A stretch of 64,000 nucleotides of DNA from Acetobacteraceae bacterium (GCA_022842185.1 JALHQB010000009.1:1-64000), one strand, 5' to 3'; positions 26,859 through 36,388 are shown, numbered from the stretch's first letter. Numbers and translations: made by a program. Notes: generated by a model not told the origin, from the letters alone.

Positions 26859-26879
26859 CCACCGCGCGGGGCGCCTGGA

Positions 26880-28484
26880 TCAATAGCCCAGCGCACACCC
26901 ATCCTTGCGCGGGTCCGAACCACCCACCAGGCAGCCCTTCTCGCGGTCGATGAAGATCGCCTGCCCGCCGCCATGCGGCTTGTCCACCAGCTCGCACTCA
27001 TGGCCGAGCCGGTTCAGCCGATCGATCACCTGGCCGGGGATGCCGCGCTCCACCTGCACCTTCTCGTCCTGCGGCATCAGGCGCGGCAGGTCGATCGCCT
27101 CCTGCACGTCCAGCCCGTATTCGAAATGGTTGGACAGGAACAGCGTCTGACCGACCGGCTGGAAGCGCCCGCCCATCACGCCATAGGGCATGATCGCCTG
27201 GCCGTTCTTCATCACCATGCCCGGGATGATGGTGTGCAGCGGCCGCTTGTTGGGCGCGATGCAGTTCGGATGGCCTTCCTGCAGGCGGAAGCCGAAGCCG
27301 CGATTCTGCAGCATGACGCCCGAACCCTCGGCCAGGATGCCCGTGCCGAAGCCTTCGAACAGGGAATTGATGAAGGAACAGGCGTTGCCGTCCTTGTCCA
27401 CGACGCACAGATACACCGTGTCCTTGTGCTTCGCGAAGTCGCTCTCGCCGGCCGGCGGCAGGCTCGCCATCGCGCGCTCGTCGCTGATGATCTTCGCCAG
27501 GCGGCCGAGATATTCGTCCGACAGCAGGCGTTCGACCGGCACATCGGCCTGTGACGGATCGGCCAGGAAGGCGTCGCGGTCGCGATAGACCAGCCGCGCC
27601 GCCTCGATGTGTCGGTGCATGCGCTCAGCCGATAGCGGCCCCTGCTCGGCCGTCGGCAGCTTGCCGATGATGCCCAGGATCTGGAGCACATGCATGCCCA
27701 CGCCATTGGGCGGGCACTGGAACACCTCCATGTCGCGCCATTTGATCGAGATCGGCTCGACGAATTCCGCCACATCCGCGCCGCGGGCGAAATCCTCCTC
27801 GGTGTGCAGGCCGCCGGCGGCGCGCAGCGTCGCGACGATGTCGGCCGCGACCGCGCCCTCATAGAAGGCCTTCTTGCCATGCGCCGCGATGGCCCGCAGC
27901 GTCTTGGCCAGTTCCGGCTGCGTGAAGCGGCTGCCGAGCGCCGGCGCCTGCCCATCCTTCAGGAAGCGCCGCGCCGAGGCCGGGTGCTTGGACAGCTTGC
28001 CGACGGAGCTGACCCAATCGGACGCGACACGCGGGGACAGCGCGAAACCGTCCTCCGCATAGCCGATCGCGGCCTGGAGAATGCGGTCCAGGCCCAGCTT
28101 GCCATGGGTCTTGTTCAGCAATTCCCAGGCGCTGACCGCGCCGGGCACCGTCACCGAATGGGCGGAGGTATTGACCATGGTGGTCATCCCCGCCGCGCGC
28201 AGGGCCTCCGGCGTGGCTGCCGCCGGCGCGCGGCCCGACCCGTTCAGCGCGATGACCTTGGACGACCCGGCCGGGACATAGAGGCAGAAATTGTCGCCGC
28301 CGATGCCGGTCGAGGCCGGTTCGATCACGCATTGCACCGCGCAGGCGGCGATCGCGGCATCCATGGCATTGCCGCCGGCACGCAGGATGTCCAGCGCGGC
28401 AAGCGTCGCCTGCGGCATGGATGTGGCCGCCATGCCATTGGTGCCATAGGCGGCCGAACGGCCAGGCAGGTGGAAATCGCGCAT
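26880..28484 (-). CDS. gamma-glutamyltransferase family protein
   Basis: About 534 residues, the second family member in the window and clearly different from the one at 10498. The autoprocessing threonine is T356 (KHKDTVYLCVVDKDG), and NGVGMHVLQILGI and GGRFQPVGQ are family segments. No signal peptide precedes the FHLPGRSAAYGTNGMAA start, so it is probably cytoplasmic. I chose the ATG at 28482-28484; a reading to 28706 adds a basic, low-complexity stretch that does not look like protein. No ribosome site is clear. Confidence 0.87.
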   Translation of the reverse strand: MRDFHLPGRSAAYGTNGMAATSMPQATLAALDILRAGGNAMDAAIAACAVQCVIEPASTGIGGDNFCLYVPAGSSKVIALNGSGRAPAAATPEALRAAGMTTMVNTSAHSVTVPGAVSAWELLNKTHGKLGLDRILQAAIGYAEDGFALSPRVASDWVSSVGKLSKHPASARRFLKDGQAPALGSRFTQPELAKTLRAIAAHGKKAFYEGAVAADIVATLRAAGGLHTEEDFARGADVAEFVEPISIKWRDMEVFQCPPNGVGMHVLQILGIIGKLPTAEQGPLSAERMHRHIEAARLVYRDRDAFLADPSQADVPVERLLSDEYLGRLAKIISDERAMASLPPAGESDFAKHKDTVYLCVVDKDGNACSFINSLFEGFGTGILAEGSGVMLQNRGFGFRLQEGHPNCIAPNKRPLHTIIPGMVMKNGQAIMPYGVMGGRFQPVGQTLFLSNHFEYGLDVQEAIDLPRLMPQDEKVQVERGIPGQVIDRLNRLGHECELVDKPHGGGQAIFIDREKGCLVGGSDPRKDGCALGY

Positions 28485-28776
28485 CGAGGGGGTGTCCGTT
28501 CCGTCAGGGTTGCCCCATCCATGCAACGGGACGGGGGCGTTGGAAAGACCGGCCGGGCGAGGAGGCGGGTCGGGCTTGCCCCTTGGGCGCGCAATTGCCG
28601 CGTATCCCAAGGAGGCCATCGTCCGGCGACGTCGTTCCGGTTTGTCCGCATCTTCGCTAAAGGGGTCGATGCGGGGGAAGGCCCGTCCAGCCTCCATGGC
28701 GCTCAAGGGGCAGCGCCATCTCCGATTTCATGGAACACGTCACTTGCCGGCACGCCACTTGCGAGAACGGAACGTC
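28485..28776. other. divergent intergenic region, 292 bases
   Basis: This gap separates the leftward gamma-glutamyltransferase from the rightward ABC ATPase and should hold promoters for both. I saw no clear promoter hexamer pair, operator palindrome or terminator in it. Open frames across it read as GC-rich shadow. Confidence 0.4.
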
Positions 28777-29583
28777 ATGACCCCACCCTTCGTCCAGATC
28801 GACGGTGTTGCCATGCGCTACGGTGGCGTCGAGGGCACGCTCGCCCTGCGCCAGGCCAGCCTGGATGTCGCCGATGGCGAATTCGTCGCCGTGGTCGGCC
28901 CATCCGGCTGCGGCAAATCCACGCTCATGCGCCTGGTCACCGGCCTGTGGCCGCCAACCGAGGGCACCGTCATCGTCGATGGCCGCGAAGTTGACGGCCC
29001 GCTGTCCATCGCGGGGATGGCCTTCCAGAACCCGACGCTGCTGCCGTGGCGCAACATCCTCGACAACGTGATGCTGCCGCTGGAGGTGGTGCAGCCGCAT
29101 CGCCGGCTGCTGCGTGCCCAACGCGGCATGTATGAACGCAAGGCGCGCGACCTGCTCAAACTTGTCGGCCTGGAAGGCTTCGAGGCGAAGTTCCCCTGGC
29201 AGTTGTCGGGCGGGATGCAGCAGCGCGCGTCCCTGTGCCGCACGCTGGTGCATGACCCGCGGCTGTTGATGCTGGACGAACCCTTCGGCGCGCTGGATGT
29301 CTTCACCCGCGAAGATCTGTGGGATGTCATGCAGGCGGTGTGGCTGGCCAAGAAGCCGACCGTGATCCTGGTGACGCATGATTTGAAGGAGGCGGTCTAT
29401 CTCGCCGACCGCGTGCTGATCATGTCGTCCCGCCCCGGGCGGATCATCGCGGAGCGGCGTGTCCCCTACCCGCGCCCACGCCGGCTGGAACAGACCTATG
29501 AGGCCGCGTTCCAGGCCATCGTCCATGAATTGCGCGACCAGATCGCCGAAGCCCGCCGCGGGGAGGCCACCGATGTCCGCTAG
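28777..29583 (+). CDS. nitrate/sulfonate/taurine-type ABC transporter ATPase
   Basis: A 268-residue ATPase of the NitT/TauT import group. Walker A GPSGCGKST near residue 43, Q-loop FQNPTLLPWRNILDNV, signature LSGGMQQRASLCR and Walker B LLMLDEPFGALDV are intact. The permease gene begins 11 bases before its stop. No periplasmic binding protein gene is found nearby, so the substrate-recognition part must be encoded elsewhere. Confidence 0.92.
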   Translation: MTPPFVQIDGVAMRYGGVEGTLALRQASLDVADGEFVAVVGPSGCGKSTLMRLVTGLWPPTEGTVIVDGREVDGPLSIAGMAFQNPTLLPWRNILDNVMLPLEVVQPHRRLLRAQRGMYERKARDLLKLVGLEGFEAKFPWQLSGGMQQRASLCRTLVHDPRLLMLDEPFGALDVFTREDLWDVMQAVWLAKKPTVILVTHDLKEAVYLADRVLIMSSRPGRIIAERRVPYPRPRRLEQTYEAAFQAIVHELRDQIAEARRGEATDVR

Positions 29584-30406
29584 ATCAGCGCGGTCCGCCG
29601 AGGCGCTGGCTGAGGCCGCGCGCCGCCGTCGAAGGCTGGAGAATGCGCTGCCGTGGCTGGTCACCATCGGCATGTTCGCCGTCTGGGAAGCGGCGGTGCG
29701 CCTCTTCGACATCCCGGTCTTCATCCTGCCGGCGCCGACCGCGATCGCCGAGAGCATGGTGAAGTGGTGGTACCCCCTGATGACCAATTCCTGGGCCACG
29801 CTGCTGACCACCTTCGTCGGCTTCATCATGGCGGTGGGATTCGGCCTGTCGCTGGGCGTGCTGATCGGCTCCTCGGTGCTGGTCTATCGCGGGCTGTATC
29901 CGCTGCTGATCGCCTTCAATTCCGTGCCGAAGGTGGCGGTGGTGCCGATCCTGGTCATCTGGTTCGGCGCCGGCTTCTGGCCCGCGGTACTGACCGCCTT
30001 CCTGATCTCCTTCTTCCCCATCGTCGTGAATGTCGCGACCGGCATCGCCACGGTGGAACCGGAACTGCGCGACGTGCTGCGCGCGCTGGGCGCCCGGCCG
30101 ATCGACATCATCATGAAGGTCGGGCTGCCGCGGGCGATGCCGTATTTCTTCGCCTCCCTGAAGGTGGCAATCACCGTCGCCTTCGTGGGGTCGATCATCA
30201 GTGAGACGGTCGCCGCCAATGAAGGCATCGGCCACCTGATGCTGGTCGCATCGTCCCGCTTCGACGTGCCGCTGGTGTTTGCCGGGTTGATCGTGACGGG
30301 GGTGATGGGCGTGCTGATGTATTGGGTGGCGGTGACCATCGAGGAACGCACCACGGGCTGGGCGACGCGCGGGCAGAACGACCCGCGCCTGGCGACGGGG
30401 GGCTGA
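29573..30406 (+). CDS. nitrate/sulfonate/taurine-type ABC transporter permease
   Basis: A 277-residue inner-membrane permease of the NitT/TauT group with about six membrane segments and the cytoplasmic EAA loop ELRDVLRALGARPIDII... near residue 165. It overlaps the ATPase gene by 11 bases, with GGGGAGG ahead of its ATG, and its stop overlaps the racemase-like gene (TGATG). Imported compound unknown; sulfonates, thiamine-pyrimidine precursors and aromatic acids are all carried by relatives. Confidence 0.91.
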   Translation: MSARSARSAEALAEAARRRRRLENALPWLVTIGMFAVWEAAVRLFDIPVFILPAPTAIAESMVKWWYPLMTNSWATLLTTFVGFIMAVGFGLSLGVLIGSSVLVYRGLYPLLIAFNSVPKVAVVPILVIWFGAGFWPAVLTAFLISFFPIVVNVATGIATVEPELRDVLRALGARPIDIIMKVGLPRAMPYFFASLKVAITVAFVGSIISETVAANEGIGHLMLVASSRFDVPLVFAGLIVTGVMGVLMYWVAVTIEERTTGWATRGQNDPRLATGG

Positions 30407-31110
30407 TGATCCGGCTCGGGATGCTCACGCCGTCGTCGAACACGGTGCTGGAACCGGCGACCGCGGCGCTGCTGGCGGATACGCCGCACATCACCGCACA
30501 TTTCCAGCGGCTGCGGGTTCTGTCGATTTCGCTCGATGGCGGTTCGACCGGTCAGTTCGATGTCGCGCCCATGGTCGCGGCGGCCCAGATGCTGGCCGAT
30601 GCGAAGGTGCACGCCATCTGCTGGAACGGCACCTCGGGGTCGTGGCTCGGCCTGGATGCGGACCGCGGGCTGTGCGCGGCCATCACGGCGGCGACCGGCA
30701 CGCCCTGCACCACCGCGACGCTGGCCCTGCATGACGCGCTGCACGCCCTGGGCGCGCTGCGGGTCGGATTGGTGACGCCCTATCTCGGTTCGGTGCAGGC
30801 GGCGATCCTGGCCGGGCTGCGCGCCGAGGGGTTCGAGACCGCCGGCGAACGGCACCTGGAAGACCCGGGCAATTATTCATTCGCCGATCATGACCCGGCC
30901 CTGGTGACGAGCCTGGTGCAGGACGTCGCGGCGGAAGGCTGCGACGCCATCGCCATCCACTGCACGAACTTCCGCGGGCTGGACGCGGCGCGCGCGGTGA
31001 CGGGCGTGGCGGTCCTGGATTCCGTGGCGGTCGCGCTGTGGGGCGCGTTGCGGGCCGCCCGCGCCGATCCGGCGGATGTGCCCAGTCTAGGCGTGCTGTC
31101 GCGGCTCTAG
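30406..31110 (+). CDS. Asp/Glu racemase or maleate isomerase-like protein
   Basis: A 234-residue member of the Asp/Glu/hydantoin racemase superfamily. The N-terminal GMLTPSSNTVLEP matches maleate cis-trans isomerase and arylmalonate decarboxylase relatives. Two cysteines, C72 (AICWNGTSGS) and C186 (AIHCTNFRG), are the probable catalytic pair. It overlaps the permease gene, which suggests it acts on the imported compound or a product of it. Confidence 0.87.
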   Translation: MIRLGMLTPSSNTVLEPATAALLADTPHITAHFQRLRVLSISLDGGSTGQFDVAPMVAAAQMLADAKVHAICWNGTSGSWLGLDADRGLCAAITAATGTPCTTATLALHDALHALGALRVGLVTPYLGSVQAAILAGLRAEGFETAGERHLEDPGNYSFADHDPALVTSLVQDVAAEGCDAIAIHCTNFRGLDAARAVTGVAVLDSVAVALWGALRAARADPADVPSLGVLSRL

Positions 31111-31358
31111 GCGATGGCAGGCCACGGTGCCTTGCACACTGCGCGCGGCCTCACCGCCGAGTGAAACATTTCATCGCGTGCTGCCCAAGTCGAATGCGAT
31201 AGTATCGCGCCTGAAGATCATATCTTCCGTTGTCCATTCTGGACTGCTGCATCCGGAATACACGAAGCATCTTCTATCACGCGGTATTCGCGTGGGTTTT
31301 TGTTGCACCGCCACCGCCGCCCAAGGCATGCATCGGCATGGATTTTCGTGAGGCGTGA
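31111..31358. other. intergenic region with AT-richer middle and a terminator-like hairpin
   Basis: No convincing gene lies here. 31201-31260 is 48 percent G+C by count, low for this window. A hairpin followed by five T lies at 31278-31301. The region should contain the end of the ABC/racemase transcript and the promoter for the sugar kinase gene. Confidence 0.5.
31278..31301 (+). terminator. rho-independent terminator-like hairpin
   Basis: CACGCG (31278-31283) pairs with CGCGTG (31289-31294) over a 5-base loop, then GG and TTTTT (31297-31301). It is 168 bases past the racemase stop and 57 bases before the kinase ATG, so it either ends the upstream transcript or attenuates the next one. Confidence 0.5.
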
Positions 31359-32237
31359 ATGATCGGAATTGACTGGGGCACGTCCAGCCTGCGCGCCTAT
31401 CGCTTCGCGGCGGATGGGCAACTCATTGGGCGGCGCGACACGCCGCGCGGCATCCTGACCGTGGGGGCCGGCGACTTTCCTGACACGCTGCGCGCGGTGG
31501 CCGGCGACTGGATCGAGGATGGCGAGCGCCGCATCCTGATGTGCGGCATGGTCGGCAGCCGCCAGGGCTGGGTCGAAGCACCCTATCTGGTGTGCCCCGC
31601 CGGGCTCGATGGACTGGCGATCACCGCCCCCGCCATACCCTTCCCTGATGTGGACCTGCGCATCGTGCCGGGACTGTCCTGCCGCAACAGCCATGGCGTG
31701 CCGGAGGTGATGCGCGGAGAGGAGACCCAGATCCTCGGCGCCGCGCTGGATGACGGCGAAGCCACCGTCTGCCTGCCCGGCAGCCATTCGAAATGGGCCA
31801 GGATCAAGGGCGGCACCGTGTCCGGCTTCGCCACGCATTTCACCGGGGAGGCCTTCGCCGCTCTGGCTGGCCACACCATCCTGGCGCGCATGATGAATCC
31901 GCTCTCGCCCCACCACGCCGGTGGCTTCGCGCGGGGCGTGGCGCGCGCCAGGCAACGCGGCGGCCTGCTGCACCACCTGTTCGGGCTGCGCGCCCATGCG
32001 CTGTTCGACGAAATGCCGGAGGAGGAGGCCGCATCCTACCTGTCCGGCCTGCTGATCGGCCATGAGGTCGCGTCGGCGCTGGAAGATGGTGTCGCCCCGC
32101 CGATCGTGCTGATCGGCGCGGAGCAGCTCACGCTGCGTTATGCCGCCGCGTTGGACGCGTTTGGCGTGCCGCATCGGACGGCAAACCCCGACGCGGCGGC
32201 ACAGGGGCTGTGGCGCGTGGGCCAACGGCTGTGGTGA
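31359..32237 (+). CDS. dgoK: 2-dehydro-3-deoxygalactonokinase
   Basis: A 292-residue sugar kinase of the DgoK family, which phosphorylates 2-keto-3-deoxygalactonate in the De Ley-Doudoroff route. The IGIDWGTSSLRAYRF start (residues 2-16), RGEETQILGA, CLPGSHSKW and TGEAFAAL segments are characteristic. GAGG lies a few bases before the ATG. The usual partner, the KDPGal aldolase gene dgoA, is not adjacent; a TRAP transporter follows, which could bring in a sugar acid. Confidence 0.87.
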   Translation: MIGIDWGTSSLRAYRFAADGQLIGRRDTPRGILTVGAGDFPDTLRAVAGDWIEDGERRILMCGMVGSRQGWVEAPYLVCPAGLDGLAITAPAIPFPDVDLRIVPGLSCRNSHGVPEVMRGEETQILGAALDDGEATVCLPGSHSKWARIKGGTVSGFATHFTGEAFAALAGHTILARMMNPLSPHHAGGFARGVARARQRGGLLHHLFGLRAHALFDEMPEEEAASYLSGLLIGHEVASALEDGVAPPIVLIGAEQLTLRYAAALDAFGVPHRTANPDAAAQGLWRVGQRLW

Positions 32238-32330
32238 TCGCCGCCGCTTGAAAGCATCGGCCGTTTGGCCCGATGGTGTCGCCCAACCGGGGGGCAATCC
32301 CGGCATGGCTCACCACGGGGAAACGATACG

Positions 32331-33380
32331 ATGCTGCATCGCCGCCTGCTTCTGACGGGTGCCGCGTTCGCCACACCCGCCCTGTTCACGCCCCGCCGCG
32401 CCGCGGCGCAGGAGGTGACGCTGCGGCTGCACCACTTCCTGCCCGCCGTCTCCAACGTGCAACGCCATTTCCTGGTGCCCTGGACCAACAAGGTGCGGGA
32501 CGAATCCGGCGGCCGCCTGCGCATCCAGATCTTCCCGTCCATGCAGCTGGGTGGCGCGCCGCCGCAGCTGTACGACCAGGCGAAGGATGGCGTGGCCGAC
32601 ATCGTCTGGACCCTGCCCGGCTATACCCCCGGCCGTTTCCCGCGCATCGAGGTGATCGAGCTGCCCTTCATCGCCCATCAGCGCGCCAGCGTGAATGCGC
32701 GCGCCACCTGGGCGATGTTCGACAAGCACATGCGCGGCACGGAGTTTTCCGAAACCCACATCATCACCGCCTGGGCGCATGATGGCGGGCAGATCCATGC
32801 GCGGCGCGACGTGAAGACCATGGAGGATCTGCGCGGCATGAAGCTGCGCTTCCCCACCCGTCAGGCCGGTGAGGGCCTCAAGGCGCTGGGCGCCACCGCG
32901 ATCGGCATGCCGGTGCCGCAGGTGCCCGAGGCGATGTCCCAGGGCGTGATCGATGGCGCGGTGGTCCCGTGGGAAGTTGTGCCCTCGATCCGCCTGCAGG
33001 AGATGGCGCGGTATCACATCGCGATCCCCGGCAGCCCGACCTTCTATTCGGCATCCTTCATCCTGGCGATGAATCCGGCCCGGTATCACGGCCTGCCGGC
33101 GGAGCTGAAAGCCGTGCTGGACGCCAATTCCGGCGAGGCCGCCGCCATCCAGGCGGCGCGCGTCTGGGATGAGGAAGGCCCCAAGGTCGAGGAAGCCGCC
33201 CGCCGCCGCGGCAATTCGGTCAGTACGATCACCGAGGCCGAGAAGGCCCGCTGGGTCACGGCCACCGCGCCGGTGACGACCGCCTGGATCGCCCAGATGC
33301 GCGAACGCAACATCGACGGCGCGGCATTGGTCGAGGAGACCCGCGCGCTGGTCGCCCGGCTCGGCCAGGGCGTCACCTGA
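32331..33380 (+). CDS. TRAP transporter substrate-binding protein (DctP family)
   Basis: A 349-residue periplasmic binding protein. The N-terminus HRRLLLTGAAFATPA with a later AAAQ resembles a twin-arginine-type signal and cleavage site. The mature part holds the DctP fold (QLGGAPPQLYDQAKDGVADIVWTLPGY; LRGMKLRFP with the carboxylate-binding arginine). The substrate is probably an organic acid. It is followed by the small and large membrane subunits. Confidence 0.92.
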   Translation: MLHRRLLLTGAAFATPALFTPRRAAAQEVTLRLHHFLPAVSNVQRHFLVPWTNKVRDESGGRLRIQIFPSMQLGGAPPQLYDQAKDGVADIVWTLPGYTPGRFPRIEVIELPFIAHQRASVNARATWAMFDKHMRGTEFSETHIITAWAHDGGQIHARRDVKTMEDLRGMKLRFPTRQAGEGLKALGATAIGMPVPQVPEAMSQGVIDGAVVPWEVVPSIRLQEMARYHIAIPGSPTFYSASFILAMNPARYHGLPAELKAVLDANSGEAAAIQAARVWDEEGPKVEEAARRRGNSVSTITEAEKARWVTATAPVTTAWIAQMRERNIDGAALVEETRALVARLGQGVT

Positions 33381-33862
33381 CACCGCCCGCCGGTCCCCTC
33401 GCCCGCCTCGCCGGCACCTTCGCGGTGGCCGGCGGCGTGCTGCTGCTGGCCGTCGCCTTCATGGTCGGTGCATCGGTGCTGATGCGCTGGCTGGCAAGCG
33501 CGCCGATCAACGGCGATGTCGAGATGGTGCAGGTCGGCGGCGGGATCGCCGTGCTGGGCTTCCTGGCGTACGGGACGCTGATGCGCGCCAACATCTTTGT
33601 GGACAGCTTCACCGGGTGGCTGCCGAAGCGTGCCACCGATGCGATCGACGGGTTCTGGAACCTGGTCTGGGGCGTGGTCGCGCTGGTGCTGGCCGAACGC
33701 ATGGCGGTGGGTGCGCTAGAGGCGCGCGGCAACGGGTCCACCACCATGGGGTTGCTCGGCATACCCATCTGGTGGGCGATCGGCGTCGGGGCGCTGTGCT
33801 TCGCGCTGACGGGGCTGGTCGCGCTGGGCTGGACCCTGCGACTGTTCCGCGGACGCGGCTGA
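33377..33862 (+). CDS. TRAP transporter small permease (DctQ family); start uncertain
   Basis: The small TRAP membrane subunit, about 161 residues if started at the CTG that overlaps the DctP stop (CTGA at 33377-33380), or 145 residues from the GTG at 33425. Four membrane segments are visible, starting at AGTFAVAGGVLLLAVAFMVG. The longer form gives a normal N-terminus before the first helix; the GTG form starts inside that helix region. No ATG, GTG or TTG occurs in frame between the two. The stop TGA immediately precedes the DctM ATG. Confidence 0.75.
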   Translation: MTPPAGPLARLAGTFAVAGGVLLLAVAFMVGASVLMRWLASAPINGDVEMVQVGGGIAVLGFLAYGTLMRANIFVDSFTGWLPKRATDAIDGFWNLVWGVVALVLAERMAVGALEARGNGSTTMGLLGIPIWWAIGVGALCFALTGLVALGWTLRLFRGRG

Positions 33863-35185
33863 ATGGCGGATGAATTCGTCATTGCCGGCGCCGGCTTCGC
33901 CGCGCTGCTCCTGCTGCTCGCACTGCGCTGCCCGATCGGGCTCGCGATGCTGGTGGTGGGCTGCGCGGGATATGCGCATATCGTCGATGCGACGCGGCTG
34001 CTGGCGTATCTGAAGACCACGCCGTTCTTCCTCTTCGCCAACTACACCTTGTCGGTCATCCCGCTGTTCATCCTGATGGGGGCGCTGGCCGAGCGCGGTG
34101 GGTTGGCGCGCGACCTGTTCACCGCGGCCAATGCGCTGGTCGGGCACAAACGCGGCGGGCTGGCCATGGCGGTGATTGGTGCCTGCGCGGGCTTCGGGGC
34201 CGTGTGCGGGTCGTCCGTTGCCACCACCGCCACCTTCGGCCGCGCGGCACTGCCGGAACTGCGGCGGTATGGCGCCGAGGCCGGCTTCGCCACCGGCACC
34301 ATCGCGGTGGGCGGGGTGCTGGGCATCCTGATCCCGCCCTCGGTCATCCTGGTGGTCTATGCCATCAGCACCGAACAGAACATCGCGCGGCTGTTCATGG
34401 CCGCGCTGATCCCGGGCCTGATGGCCACGGCCTTCTACATCCTGACCATCGCCGTGCTGGTCCGCCGACGTCCGGCGCTGTGCCCGCCTGGTCCGCGCGT
34501 GACGCCCGCCGAACGCCGCGCGGCGTTGCTGAACGTCATCCCGGTATTGCTGATCGCGGTGGTGGTGGTGGGCGGCATCTATGGCGGCATCTTCACGCCC
34601 ACCGAAAGCGCAGCCGTGGGCTGCGCCGCCACGCTGCTGGTCGGGCTGGCGCGCCGCACGCTGGGCGTGGGTTCGGTCGTCGCGGCGCTGAAGGCCACCG
34701 CCGAGACCACCGCCATGATCTTCGCCATCCTGCTGGGTGCGGAGGTGTTCAACGCCTTCCTCGCCCTGTCCCAGGCGCCGGACCTGCTGGCCGTATGGGT
34801 GTCCGACCAGGGCTTCGCGCCGCTGGGCGTGCTGATGGCGTTCCTGTGCGTCTATCTCGTGCTCGGCGCGGTGATGGACGAGTTGGCGATGATGCTGCTG
34901 ACCTTGCCGGTGTTCTTCCCCGTCATCATCGCGCTGGATTTCGGCCTGACGAGTGAGGAGACGGCGATCTGGTTCGGCATACTGGTGTTAAGCGTCGTCG
35001 GCATCGGACTGACGGCGCCGCCGATTGGTCTGAACGTGTTCGTCGTGTCAGGGCTGGCGCGGGATGTGCCGATCGGGGCGACCTATCGCGGGGTGCTGCC
35101 GTATCTGGCCGCCGACTTCGTGCGCCTGGGGCTGTGCATCGCGTTTCCCTGGCTCTCGCTGGCAGTGGTGCGGGCGTTGAGTTGA
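33863..35185 (+). CDS. TRAP transporter large permease (DctM family)
   Basis: A 440-residue polytopic permease, the ion-coupled translocation subunit of the TRAP transporter. Hallmarks are SVIPLFILMGALAERGG, GSSVATTATFGRAALPEL, the GILIPPSVILVVYAI loop and a late APPIGLNVFVV. About twelve membrane segments are expected. It begins directly after the small-subunit stop. Confidence 0.94.
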   Translation: MADEFVIAGAGFAALLLLLALRCPIGLAMLVVGCAGYAHIVDATRLLAYLKTTPFFLFANYTLSVIPLFILMGALAERGGLARDLFTAANALVGHKRGGLAMAVIGACAGFGAVCGSSVATTATFGRAALPELRRYGAEAGFATGTIAVGGVLGILIPPSVILVVYAISTEQNIARLFMAALIPGLMATAFYILTIAVLVRRRPALCPPGPRVTPAERRAALLNVIPVLLIAVVVVGGIYGGIFTPTESAAVGCAATLLVGLARRTLGVGSVVAALKATAETTAMIFAILLGAEVFNAFLALSQAPDLLAVWVSDQGFAPLGVLMAFLCVYLVLGAVMDELAMMLLTLPVFFPVIIALDFGLTSEETAIWFGILVLSVVGIGLTAPPIGLNVFVVSGLARDVPIGATYRGVLPYLAADFVRLGLCIAFPWLSLAVVRALS

Positions 35186-35254
35186 CGGCCGGTTGCGCCC
35201 GGCCACTCGGCTGGACCATATGGGCGCAGGCCACCATCCGGAGTCCCCGCCGCC

Positions 35255-36367
35255 ATGAAGACCCGCGCCGCCGTCGCCTGGAAAGCCGGAGCCCCGCTGA
35301 CCATCGAGACCATCGACATCGGCGACCCCAAGCCCGGCGAGGTGCTGGTCGAGATCATGGCGACCGGCATCTGCCACACCGACGCCTACACGCTTTCGGG
35401 TGCCGACCCGGAAGGGCTGTTCCCCGCCATCCTGGGGCATGAGGGCGCAGGCATCGTGCGCGAGGTCGGCGCCGGCGTGACCACCTTAAAGCCCGGCGAC
35501 CACGTCATCCCGCTCTACACGCCGGAATGTCGCCAGTGCAAAACCTGCCTGTCGCAGCGGTCGAACCTGTGCACCTCGATCCGCGCGACGCAGGGCAAGG
35601 GCGTGATGCCGGACGGCACGAGCCGCTTTTCCTGCGACCAGGGAACGGTCTTCCACTACATGGGCTGTTCCACCTTCGCGAACTTCACGATCCTGCCCGA
35701 GATCGCATTGGCAAAAGTTCGCCCCGACGCGCCCTTCGACAAGATCTGCTACATCGGCTGCGGCGTGACGACCGGCATCGGCGCGGTCATCAACACGGCC
35801 AAGGTCTGGCCGGGCGCGAATGTCGCGGTGTTCGGCCTGGGCGGCATCGGGCTGAACGTATTGCAGGCCGCGCGCATGGTGGGCGCCGACAAAATCATCG
35901 GCGTGGACCTGAACCCGGCGCGGGAGGAGATGGCGCGGAAGTTCGGCATGACGCATTTCGTCAATCCGAATGTCGTGGGCACCGACAAGGTGGTGCAGGC
36001 GATCCAGGACATCACCGATGGCGGCGCCGACTTCTCCTTCGAATGCATCGGCAATGTGCATGTGATGCGCCAGGCACTGGAATGCACCCATCGCGGCTGG
36101 GGCACCTCCATCATCATCGGCGTCGCGGCCTCGGGGCAGGAGATCAGCACGCGGCCGTTCCAACTCGTCACCGGGCGCAACTGGCGCGGCACGGCCTTCG
36201 GCGGCGCGCGCGGGCGCACGGACGTGCCGAAGATCGTGGACTGGTACATGGAGGGGAAGATCGAGATCGACAGCCTGATCACGCACACCATGCCGCTCGA
36301 TGAGATCAACCGCGGATTCGACCTGATGCATGAAGGCAAGTCGATCCGGTCGGTGGTGATCTACTGA
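35255..36367 (+). CDS. frmA: S-(hydroxymethyl)glutathione dehydrogenase / class III alcohol dehydrogenase
   Basis: A 370-residue zinc enzyme that oxidises S-hydroxymethylglutathione in formaldehyde detoxification. Catalytic zinc ligands C40, H62 and C169 and structural zinc cysteines C92, C95, C98 and C106 are all present. R110 in RATQGKG is the class III arginine that binds the glutathione carboxylate. The NAD motif GLGGIG is at about 194-199. No frmB (S-formylglutathione hydrolase) or regulator gene is adjacent. Confidence 0.95.
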   Translation: MKTRAAVAWKAGAPLTIETIDIGDPKPGEVLVEIMATGICHTDAYTLSGADPEGLFPAILGHEGAGIVREVGAGVTTLKPGDHVIPLYTPECRQCKTCLSQRSNLCTSIRATQGKGVMPDGTSRFSCDQGTVFHYMGCSTFANFTILPEIALAKVRPDAPFDKICYIGCGVTTGIGAVINTAKVWPGANVAVFGLGGIGLNVLQAARMVGADKIIGVDLNPAREEMARKFGMTHFVNPNVVGTDKVVQAIQDITDGGADFSFECIGNVHVMRQALECTHRGWGTSIIIGVAASGQEISTRPFQLVTGRNWRGTAFGGARGRTDVPKIVDWYMEGKIEIDSLITHTMPLDEINRGFDLMHEGKSIRSVVIY

Positions 36368-36372
36368 TGCCG

Positions 36373-36388
36373 TGATCCGGGCGGATCA
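36373..36388. terminator. small hairpin between convergent genes
   Basis: TGATCC pairs with GGATCA over a GGGC loop in the 21-base gap between the frmA stop and the convergent gene ending at 36389. There is no T-run. It may help end transcription from both sides. Confidence 0.3.

Noticed and set aside
28484..28706. N-terminal extension of the second gamma-glutamyltransferase to 28706
   Set aside because: The extension is basic, Pro/Arg-rich and not followed by a family-like start; the ATG at 28482-28484 leads directly into conserved sequence.
31127..31351. 74-residue open frame in the gap before the sugar-kinase gene
   Set aside because: No ribosome site, it crosses the terminator-like hairpin, and it shows no recognisable features.
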